From Murdochiella vaginalis (lineage in GTDB: Bacteria; Bacillota; Clostridia; Tissierellales; Peptoniphilaceae), in the NCBI RefSeq assembly GCF_900119705.1, contig NZ_LT632322.1, positions 434,001 to 498,000 of the forward strand: a stretch of 64,000 nt of DNA. The letters are read 5' to 3'. The position numbers were made by a program, and so were the translations under genes. Under the pieces are notes generated by a model. That model was not told the DNA's origin and made no database searches. It worked only from the letters and a program-made list of their open reading frames with translations. Within the stretch, counting starts at the first letter, position 1, and each line of letters starts with the position of its first letter. Below, one piece after another: positions 8,348 to 17,800 of the stretch.

Positions 8348-10054
8348 ATGAAACTTGTAATTGCCGAAAAGCCAAGTGTTGCAATCTCTATTGCAAAAGT
8401 AATTGGAGCAACAAAAAAGAAAGACGGATACTATGAGGGAAACGGATACAAGGTGAGCTGGTGTGTCGGACATTTAATTCAGATGGCAAATCCAGAAAGC
8501 TATGATGAAAGGTATGCAAAGTGGAATATGGCGGATTTACCGATTATCCCAAGAGAATATAAGTATGAGATTACAAAGTCCACAAAGAAACAATTTACCA
8601 TTCTTAAAAAGCTGATGAATGATAAGGACATAGACATCGTGATAAATGCTTGCGATGCAGGGCGTGAGGGAGAAGCAATCTTCAGGCTTGTATACAATCA
8701 GGCAAATTGCAAAAAGCAGATGAAACGCCTTTGGATTTCATCAATGGAAGATAGTGCCATAAAGGAGGGCTTTGATAACCTGAAAGACGGAAGTTTTTAC
8801 GATAATCTATTTGAATCATCACAAGCAAGGGCGATTGCAGATTGGCTTGTGGGAATGAATTTAAGCAGACTGTATTCGTGTCTATACAAGCAAAATTACA
8901 GTGTGGGCAGAGTTCAAACACCTACCCTTGCCATGATTGTAAATAGAGATAATGAGATAGCAAATTTTAAGAAAGAAAAATATTTTACAGTCGAACTTTC
9001 TATGAATGGCTTTACACTATCAACAGATAGAATTGATGATGAAATAACAGCGGAACAGCTCTTAAATTTAGTAGGCGATAAGATAGAAATTACCGATGTT
9101 ATTCAAAAGGAAAAGATAACAAAGCCTGAGCTGCCATTTGATCTGACAACGCTTCAAAGAGAGTGCAATAAATATTTTGGATACTCAGCTAAGCAGACAC
9201 TTGATTATGCTCAAAGTCTTTACGAAAAGAAACTGATTACCTATCCAAGAACAGACAGCAGATGCCTTACTGAAGATATGATTGTAAGTACGGTTAATAA
9301 CATTTTAGGAAAGAATGATTTTGACACAGAGCGTATCAAGACGGTATTTAATTCTAAAAAGGTTACAGACCATCATGCGATTATACCGACAGCAAGCAGT
9401 ATGAATGAGAACTTAACTTCTCTTCCGGAAAGTGAATTGAAGGTATATGAACTTATTTTAAATAAGCTACATGCAAGTGTAGGCTATCCTTTAATTGAGA
9501 ATACAACGAAGATTGTGGCTGAATTTGATGGATTTGAATTTACAAGTAGTGGAAAGGTGATTGTAGATGAGGGCTTTACCAAATACCTAAACGAATATGC
9601 GAAAAAGAAAAATGAAGATACAGTGCTTCCGGATGTAAAGATTGGTTATAGTCTTGATATTAAAGATAAAGAGATAAAAGAAAAATATACTCAACCAGCT
9701 AAACATTTTACGGAAGATCTTCTCCTAAAGGCGATGGAGCTTGCAGGAAATGACGCATTGGAAAAAGGTGTAGAAGTTGAGCGAAAAGGACTTGGAACAC
9801 CTGCAACAAGAGCAGGAATCATTGAAAATTTAATCTTTAAAGGTTTTATTGAAAGAGATAAAAAGAACCTTATTGCTACACATAAAGGAATCAGCCTTGT
9901 AACTATTGTAGCCGATACATTTAAATCGGCAGAAACAACAGCAAAGTGGGAAATGGAGTTATCGGATATTGCACAGGGAAAATCTTCAAAGAAAGAATTT
10001 TTAGAGGCGATTGAAAATGAGATAAAAGAAGTGGTTTCAACTTATATCAAGTAA
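8348..10054 (+). CDS. topB: DNA topoisomerase III (type IA, plasmid/ICE type)
   Basis: A 568-residue type IA topoisomerase that would relax or decatenate single-stranded regions during conjugative transfer. The TOPRIM domain is at the N-terminus (VIAEKPSVA, later NACDAGREGEAIFR with the acidic DxGREGE signature). The active-site tyrosine is Tyr299 in LITYPRTDSR. A further conserved stretch GLGTPATRAGIIENL lies near residue 483. It is shorter than chromosomal TopB, with no long C-terminal zinc region, as is usual for element-borne copies. The start ATG follows AGGAGG with a short A-rich spacer. It sits in the usual ICE position between DUF4366 and the helicase. Confidence 0.95.
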   Translation: MKLVIAEKPSVAISIAKVIGATKKKDGYYEGNGYKVSWCVGHLIQMANPESYDERYAKWNMADLPIIPREYKYEITKSTKKQFTILKKLMNDKDIDIVINACDAGREGEAIFRLVYNQANCKKQMKRLWISSMEDSAIKEGFDNLKDGSFYDNLFESSQARAIADWLVGMNLSRLYSCLYKQNYSVGRVQTPTLAMIVNRDNEIANFKKEKYFTVELSMNGFTLSTDRIDDEITAEQLLNLVGDKIEITDVIQKEKITKPELPFDLTTLQRECNKYFGYSAKQTLDYAQSLYEKKLITYPRTDSRCLTEDMIVSTVNNILGKNDFDTERIKTVFNSKKVTDHHAIIPTASSMNENLTSLPESELKVYELILNKLHASVGYPLIENTTKIVAEFDGFEFTSSGKVIVDEGFTKYLNEYAKKKNEDTVLPDVKIGYSLDIKDKEIKEKYTQPAKHFTEDLLLKAMELAGNDALEKGVEVERKGLGTPATRAGIIENLIFKGFIERDKKNLIATHKGISLVTIVADTFKSAETTAKWEMELSDIAQGKSSKKEFLEAIENEIKEVVSTYIK

Positions 10055-10073
10055 GATGGCACTAATTTCAAGG

Positions 10074-10102
10074 TGGAAAAAATGCCTTAAAAATGATATA
10101 AT
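10074..10102 (+). promoter_or_regulatory. Putative promoter for abrB-like gene
   Basis: TATAAT (10097-10102) lies 17 bases after TGGAAA (10074-10079), a 4/6 match to TTGACA. It would drive the small AbrB-like gene starting at 10138. The -35 is weak, so the site may be regulated. Confidence 0.4.
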
Positions 10103-10137
10103 CTTTTGTAGGAAAAGTAGGGCGAAAGGAAACGGGT

Positions 10138-10317
10138 ATGAAAGATACATTTATAGATACTGCAAAAGTTATGTCAAAAGGGCAGGTTACTATTCCGAAA
10201 AGGATAAGAGAGCTTTTGGACTTACAAAATGGAGATTATGTTACTTTTGTAGTTCATAAAGATAAGGTGCAAATTCAAAACTCCAAGACTTTTATTGAAG
10301 AAAACATTGATAAATAA
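10138..10317 (+). CDS. AbrB/MazE-like SpoVT-fold DNA-binding protein
   Basis: A 59-residue protein with the SpoVT/AbrB swapped-hairpin signature: VMSKGQVTIPKRIRELLDL at residues 11-29, followed by GDYVTFVVHKDKVQI. Proteins of this class bind DNA as dimers, acting as transition-state regulators or antitoxins. It is preceded by its own promoter-like sequence and a GCGAAAGGA ribosome site. The stop codon lies 19 bases before the chosen start of the AlbA-type ATPase, so the two form a small operon. No MazF-type toxin is adjacent; the partner may be the ATPase, or the protein may simply autoregulate the pair. A longer overlapping frame at 10056-10259 is a shadow. Confidence 0.82.
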   Translation: MKDTFIDTAKVMSKGQVTIPKRIRELLDLQNGDYVTFVVHKDKVQIQNSKTFIEENIDK

Positions 10318-10336
10318 AGGTGGTGAAATAACACAG

Positions 10337-11764
10337 ATGACAATAGATGAAATAAAAAAGTTAATTCAAAATGGAGAAAAAATAGATGTTGAATTTAAAG
10401 AATCGAGGAATGCTTTAACCAAAGATGTCTTTGATACAGTATGCTCTTTTAACAATAGAAATGGAGGACACATCTTACTTGGTGTAGATGATAATAGAGA
10501 AATTATTGGTGTCAACGAAGATAAAGTTAATAAGATTATTAAAGAATTTACAACATCTATTAACAATTCGCAGAAGATGTACCCACCACTTTACTTATTG
10601 CCGGAAGTATTTGAGATTGACGGTAAAAAAGTGATTTATATCCAAGTACCTGAAGGTTATCAGGTATGCAGGCATAATGGAAGAATATGGGACAGGTCTT
10701 ATGAAGGAGACATCAATATTACAGACCATGCAGAACTTGTCTATAAGCTATATTCGAGGAAACAGGGAAGCTATTTTGTGAATAAGGTGTATCCAAACCT
10801 CGATATAGAATTTCTTGATACTGATGTTATTGATAAAGCCAAGAGAATGGCAGTAGCAAGAAATAAAAATCATGTCTGGGAAAATATGAGTTATGAGGAA
10901 CTGCTCCGAAGTGCAAATCTCATTCTGACAGATCCTGAAACAAAGCATGAGGGCATTACATTAGCGGCAATTTTGTTATTTGGAAAAGACAACTCTATTA
11001 TGTCTGTTCTTCCACATCATAAAACTGATGCAATATTTAGAGTTGAAAACAAGGATAGATATGACGATAGAGATGTAGTCATAACAAATCTGATTGATAG
11101 CTACGATAGGCTTATTGCGTTTGGACAGAAGCATTTGAATGACTTATTTGTCTTAGACGGAATTGTAAATGTCAATGCAAGGGATAGAATACTTAGAGAA
11201 ATTGTTTCTAATACATTGGCTCACAGAGATTATTCAAGTGGTTTCCCTGCAAAAATGATTATTGACGATGAGAAGATTATGATTGAAAACAGTAACTTAG
11301 CTCATGGCATGGGAGCATTGGATTTACAAAAGTTTGAACCTTTTCCTAAAAATCCGGCTATTTCAAAAGTATTTAGAGAAATAGGACTTGCTGATGAGCT
11401 TGGTTCAGGTATGAGAAACACCTATAAATATACAAGGCTATATTCAGGTGTTGATCCTCTGTTTGAGGAGGGAGATATATTTAGAACGATTATTCCTTTG
11501 AAGAAAATAGCGACTCAAAAAGTTGGAGGAAGCGGTGTCGCTCAGGATGTCGCTCACAGTGTCGCTCAGGATGTCGCTCACGATAAGATAGCTCTTGCAG
11601 AGTTTATAAAAGAAAAAATAAGAGGAAACAACAAGATTACAAGAAAAGCAATTGCAGATGAAGCTGGAGTTAGTGTAAAGACTATAGAAAGAACCATTAA
11701 AGAAATGGATAATCTACAATATGTAGGAAGTGGAAATAATGGTCATTGGGAACTGAATGAATAG
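10337..11764 (+). CDS. AlbA_2/Schlafen-type ATPase and winged-helix regulator
   Basis: A 475-residue protein with an N-terminal AlbA_2 DNA-binding domain (VEFKESRNAL, FNNRNGGHILLGVDD), a central HATPase-like C-terminal region of the 'putative transcriptional regulator' type (REIVSNTLAHRDYSSGFPA, ADELGSGMRNTYKY), and a C-terminal winged helix (ITRKAIADEAGVSVKTIER). The ATG at 10337 was chosen over an upstream in-frame ATG at 10295 because the latter lies inside the abrB-like gene, while GGTGGTG precedes 10337. A linker at about residues 400-415 is an exact 24-bp DNA duplication (11535-11582) encoding VAQDVAH units. A broken paralogue lies at 59570-59808. Probably an accessory regulator or defence-type protein carried by the ICE. 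Confidence 0.8.
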   Translation: MTIDEIKKLIQNGEKIDVEFKESRNALTKDVFDTVCSFNNRNGGHILLGVDDNREIIGVNEDKVNKIIKEFTTSINNSQKMYPPLYLLPEVFEIDGKKVIYIQVPEGYQVCRHNGRIWDRSYEGDINITDHAELVYKLYSRKQGSYFVNKVYPNLDIEFLDTDVIDKAKRMAVARNKNHVWENMSYEELLRSANLILTDPETKHEGITLAAILLFGKDNSIMSVLPHHKTDAIFRVENKDRYDDRDVVITNLIDSYDRLIAFGQKHLNDLFVLDGIVNVNARDRILREIVSNTLAHRDYSSGFPAKMIIDDEKIMIENSNLAHGMGALDLQKFEPFPKNPAISKVFREIGLADELGSGMRNTYKYTRLYSGVDPLFEEGDIFRTIIPLKKIATQKVGGSGVAQDVAHSVAQDVAHDKIALAEFIKEKIRGNNKITRKAIADEAGVSVKTIERTIKEMDNLQYVGSGNNGHWELNE

Positions 11765-11790
11765 CAGTAAGTTGCAGCACATAGAATTGA

Positions 11791-11825
11791 AAGGTGATTA
11801 GAGTAAAATCTAATCGCCTTTTTTG
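11791..11825 (+). terminator. Intrinsic terminator after the ATPase gene
   Basis: AGGTGATTAGA pairs with TCTAATCGCCT (10 of 11 Watson-Crick plus one G-U), with a short loop and a run of six T. It separates the abrB/ATPase unit from the giant helicase gene. Confidence 0.8.
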
Positions 11826-11850
11826 TTTGTAAAAAAAGAAGGAGGTAAAT

Positions 11851-14800
11851 ATGCGAATAAATGATTTTCATAACATTTTGGAGCTAATAAAACAAGATGT
11901 TCTGCAGAGTGAAGCAGAGTATCTGAAGCTCTTAAAGGTTGTCGGGAACAATCAGAAATACGATTTTAGAAGTCAGTTAAGTATTTATAATAAAAATACT
12001 GAAGCGACAGCTTGTGCCAAGTTTGACTACTGGAGAGAACACTTTAACCGAACCGTTATGCGAGGTCAAAAGGGTATTCCCATTTTAGAGGACTACGGCA
12101 CATACAAAAAGGTGGACTATATCTTTGATATTAGTCAGACAGTTTCCAAAAACAGAGATGTCAATGAGGTAAATCTTTGGAGATTTGATAAAGAAGCTCA
12201 TAGAGATGTATTAAAAGAAATGATAAAAGCTGAAGGCTATGAAGAAAGTGAAAACACCATAGAAAATATCTTTTCTTTAAGTAGGCTCTACGGAGATGAA
12301 AAAATAGATAGCTTGATGAATGAACTTAGAATATCTGATGAGGACAGAATATCTTTTACTAAATTTGTTAGGGATTCAGTAAGCTATGCAGTAGCTTCAA
12401 GATTTAAGTTAGACTATCCTATGGATAAGGATCTGTTAAAGGAAAACTTTGCAATGTTTGACAGCATTTCTCTTATGAGCCTTGGAGAAACGGTATCGGA
12501 CATTAGCGGAACAGTCATTGATGCAACCATTCAAAAAAGCAAAGAGTTAGAGCTTCAAAAGGAAGTTTTAAGAGGCAAAGAAGCAGGATATAATAAAATA
12601 AAAGAAGAATTAGAGGAGGTAGAAGAAAATGTACTTCGACGAGATGATCAGGAAAGAATTAGTGAAAACGAGCGAATTTTCCGAAATGGAGAGTACGGAC
12701 GAGATAATAGAGAAAATCAAAGAGAATACACTGAATCAGTTGGAGGAAGAGATGGACTTTATGAGGGAATATCCGAATCCGACATACGCAGTGATGAGGT
12801 TGGATTATCTTTCAAACAGCGAGGAGCAGAGCAACTTCGAGATGTTAGTGGATCTATACAAGGAGAAGAAACTGATAGGGCATCTGATGGATACTCAGAA
12901 ACAGGCGATAGAGTTTATGAGGACAGAGAAGCCGAAACTGATGATGGCTTGGAAGATAGAGGACGAGAGCCATCCTCAGTACCAAGCGATGATTTCAGCC
13001 CTCAAAGAGATGACGATCAAGGAGATAGTGGAAATCTAAAAGAAAATACGGATAAAGAGATAAAAGAAGCTGACAAGGCTTCTTTTTCTTTACCCGAAAA
13101 AAACTCAGGACAGATTAAACTTACAATACCTCTTACTCAAAATGATATTGACAGTATTCTTGTAAACGGTGGAAACCATGAGGGCGAAAGACTTCCTATC
13201 ATTGCTGAATTTTCCAAAGGAAAAACAGTAGAAGAATTAGGAGAATACCTTAAAGATACCTTTAGAGGTGGAAACGGATTTTACATTGATGAAAGAGAAG
13301 TATCTTCCTGGTATTCGGATAAAGGCATTCATTTAGCTTATGGAACTTCTGCAAGAGAAGATATGACACAAATTTTAAGCTGGAGCAATGCTGCAAGAAG
13401 AATCAGTGAGCTTTTAGAAACAGGAGAGTTTGCTACAAATGTAGAGCTTTTAGAAGCACAGGACTATGAAAGAGATAGAGTTTCAGAATCCTTATGGTAT
13501 CTATACCACGATTTAAGTGAAGAAGGGAAAGCACAGGGATATTTTGACTTTATAGAAAGAGGTGGTGGCTTTCCGAAAGAAACAAGACAGTTATCGGAAG
13601 CTCTTAAAAATCCTGACTATCTAAAAAATGTTATTTCCGAGTACAGCCGTTTTTTAGCAGGATACAAAGAAAATAGAGATGTACTAAGATTTCATTATCA
13701 CAAGGTAGATAGCCTTTATCAAAAATTGCAGGAGCTTGAACTTCCGAGAAAGGAATATACCTCTAATCTTACCGAACTTCCAAAGGTACAAGGATTTATT
13801 ACAGAAGATGAAGTCCTTGCTACGATTTCAAGAGGAAGTGGAGTAGATAGAGGGAAAGAAAGAATTACAAAGTATTTTAAAGAAAACCATACGCTTCAGG
13901 AAAAAGCAAATTTCTTAAAAGACGAGTATGGAATTGGCGGAGGCTCTCATGCTGTTTCAGGCGAAAGAGGAAGTGGAGAATGGCACGATGCAAAGGGACT
14001 TAAATTACAGAAGAATCATTGTAACGATGTATTTCTTACATGGTCAAATGTAGCAAAGTATATAGATGAGCTGCTTTCTAAAAATCTTTATCTTGAAGAG
14101 AATAAAATTGAAAGCAAGACAGCGATAGAAGAACAAAAAGAGCCAAGTTATTACTCTAAAGACGATCCATACAATCTGATGACTGATGAAATGCTTGAGA
14201 AAGTTCCTGAGCTTTATGCACAAGAGGATGTCGCTTTAGCGGATAAACAGGTTCATGCAGCATATATTATTCCTTTCCGTTCTAATTGGACTTGGTATAT
14301 GACGGAGTACGATAGAGAAAGCAAAGACGCTTTTGGACTTGTTTTAGGTATAGAACCGGAATGGGGATATTTTAATCTTGATGAGCTAAAGGAATTAAAT
14401 GCCCAAAGACTTGTTTTAGAGGATTTTCCAAAGACCTTTAGAGAACTTAAAGACAGTGAACTTAAAAAGCAGATGGATGAGCAGGAGCTTTACCATGTCT
14501 TTAATGGAGAACTTAGCTTTGAGGAGAATAATACAGAGCTTGAAGCACCTGAAGAAGTAGAAGAAAGCATACAGGCAGAACCTCTTCAGGCTACCTTATT
14601 TGATTATCTAAAGGAAAAAGAAGAAGTAGAGCTTAACGAAAAAGAGGACAGCCCTTCAGATGAGTTTGTAGTTAAAGAAGGCGATACCGTCTATTTTAAT
14701 CATGAGGAGTACAAAGTAAGGGAGATCTCTAAAAATCAAATCACAGGAAGAAATGATTTGTGGCTTGATCCTACAAGACAAGGTAATCATCAAATACCGA

Positions 14801-17800
14801 TTATATCCTTTACAGATGATGAGGATTTATTAAGACAAGTAAATCTTGAAAGACCTGAATTTATCATCGGTGATGAAGTGAAGTACAAGGGAAAAGACTA
14901 TACCATCACAAGATTTGATGATATGGGAAATAACCTAAAGACAGTAACGGTCAAGGATAATACAGAGTATCTTGGAGGTATGATTACAGGCTCCGATGTA
15001 ATTCCTTATTACAAAGAAAGTGAGCTTGATAAAATCTTTGAAAATCTCACCAATGCAAAGCCCGAAAAGACTTTTAAGGAAGTAGAAATAAAGAAAAATG
15101 AGGCACATAATTTCAAGATTACAGAAGAAACTCTTCCTCAAAAGTTATCTCCAAGTGAGAGATTAAACAATAACCTTGAAGCAATCTCTATGCTTAACAG
15201 GGTGGAAAGCGGAGAACGAGAGCTTGATATTATAGCTCAGGAAGTTTTAGCAAAATATGTAGGTTGGGGCGGACTATCTGATGTCTTTGATGAAAGTAAA
15301 GAAGTACAGTGGAAAGAGGCAAGAGCTTTCTTAAAGGAAAATCTATCGTCATCAGAATATGAAGCTGCAAGAGAATCAACCTTAACGAGCTTTTACACAC
15401 CGAAAACCGTTATTGATGGCGTATATAAGACGCTTTCAGGTATGGGATTTAAACAGGGAAATATCCTTGAGCCGTCAATGGGGATCGGGAACTTTATCGG
15501 TAACCTACCTGATGAAATGAATAAGTCCAAGTTTTATGGTGTAGAGCTTGATTCGGTAAGTGGTCGTATTGGAAAACTCTTATACCCTGAAAGTGAAGTA
15601 CAGGTAAAGGGACTGGAAGAAACGGGATTTTCCAACAACTTCTTTGATGTTGCAATCGGAAATGTTCCCTTTGGAGAGTACAAGGTAAATGACAGAGAAT
15701 ATAACCGCAATAACTTTCTTATTCACGATTATTTCTTTGCCAAGTCCATTGATAAGGTAAGAAACGGCGGGGTTATCGCCTTTATTACATCTTCAGGGAC
15801 AATGGATAAAAAAGACGAAAGTGTAAGACGCTATCTTGCAGCAAGATCCGAATTTTTAGGGGCAATCAGACTTCCAAACGATACCTTTAAGGGTGTTGCA
15901 GGAACTGAGGTAACAAGCGATATTATTTTCCTAAAGAAAAGAGATAGCGTACTTGAGCGAGATGAAGATTGGATACACCTTGCGGAAGATGAAAATGGAC
16001 TTGTATATAACAAATACTTTGTCGAACATCCGGAGCAGGTGCTTGGTTCTATGCGTGAGGTAAGTGGTCGATTTGGAAAAACTCTAACTTGTGAGCCGAT
16101 AGCCTTTTTAGGGCAAGAGAACAATATGGCTTCGTTAAAGGATCGTATCGAGATTGCGGGAGAAAGAATTTCAAAAGATGCAAAGTATGAAGAAATAGAG
16201 CTACTTGATGATGAAATAACATCAATTCCTGCAACCGATGATGTAAAGAACTTCTCATACACCTTAATTGATGATGAAGTTTATTATAGAGAAAACTCAC
16301 TCTTTATCAAAAAGGAAGTATCAGACAAGAAAAAAGAAAAAATCAAGGATTACCTTGAGCTGAATGCTGCCTTAAAAGATGTGATTTACAAGCAGAAAGA
16401 AGATTTTAATGAAGAAGAAATTAAGGCTTCACAGGAAAAACTAAATGAAGTATATGACAATTTTTCAAAGAAACATGGCTTTGTAAATAACCTAAGTAAT
16501 ACCAGAGCCTTGAAAGAGGATAGCAACTTCCCGCTTGTTTCATCCATTGAAATCCTTGATGAAGAAGAAAATTTCAAGGCAAAGGGAGATATTTTCTCCA
16601 AAAGAACCATTACAAAAGCCAAAGTCATAGACCATGTGGATACCTCTTTAGAAGCTCTTGTTTTATCGGTATCTGAAAAAGGCTATGTGGATTTTGACTA
16701 TATGGGAAGTCTTACCGGAAAAGACAGACCAACTTTAATTGAGGAGCTTCGAGGGGAAATCTACCTAAATATTAGAGAAGAACAAAACTTTTACAGACCG
16801 CTTTCCTTTAACTTAGAAGATGGTGATTTACCTTTTGCCTGTGCCAATGGCAGTAATTCCTATAAATATGGCTATGTAACAAAGGATGAATATTTAAGTG
16901 GAAATATCAGGGATAAGATTGCCATAGTAGACAGTTACTTATCAAAGCTCAGACAAACGGAAAGAGAACTTCCTCATCTTGGCTATGAAGAAAATGGAAA
17001 AGAAAAAGAGCTGATAAGCTATGAGATGAACCGTTTGGAATATCAAAAAGCAGAGCTTACAAAAGTTCTTCCAAAGGAGCTTGAAGCAAGTGAAATCAAT
17101 GTGCGTCTTGGGGCAACTTGGATACCGATTAAAGATATTGAGAAATTCATCTTTGAAACGCTGAAAACTCCGGGATATGCAAGATGGGATATTAAGGTTA
17201 AGTTTTCAAACCTGACAAGTGAATGGAATGTAGAAGGAAAAAGCAGGGACAGAGGAAATGACCTTGCGGAGATGACTTACGGTACATCAAGGGTAAATGC
17301 CTATAAGCTGATTGAAGATGCCTTAAACCTGAAAGAAACAAAGGTATTTGACCAGATTGTAAATCCGGACGGTTCTAAAACTTCTGTCCTAAATAAAAAA
17401 GAAACCATGCTTGCAGGACAAAAGCAGGAGTTATTAAAAGAAGAATTTAAGAACTGGATATTTAACGATCAGGAAAGAAGAAGTCGTCTTGTAAAGCTGT
17501 ATAATGAGCGTTTTAACTCTATCCGTAACAGAGAATATGACGGAAGCAATCTTTCCTTTGAGGGAATGAATACGGAGATTGACTTAAGACCTCATCAAAG
17601 AAATGCCATAGCAAGAAGTCTTTATGGAGGAAACACCTTGCTTGCCCATGTAGTAGGCAGTGGAAAGACCTTTGAAATGGTAGCTTCTGCAATGGAGAGT
17701 AAAAGGCTTGGTATGTGCAGTAAGTCCTTGTTTGTTGTACCAAATCACTTAACAGGACAAATCGGTCGTGAGTTTATGCAGCTATATCCGTCGGCTAACA

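Noticed and set aside
10056-10259. 67-codon ORF between topB and the ATPase gene
   Set aside because: It overlaps the abrB-like gene in another frame, and that gene has the clear SpoVT motif; this frame has no family pattern or ribosome site.
15831-16262. 143-codon minus-strand ORF inside the helicase gene
   Set aside because: Ser-rich antisense shadow without ribosome site; unlike the embedded ORF at 12629 it shows no globular composition or start signal.
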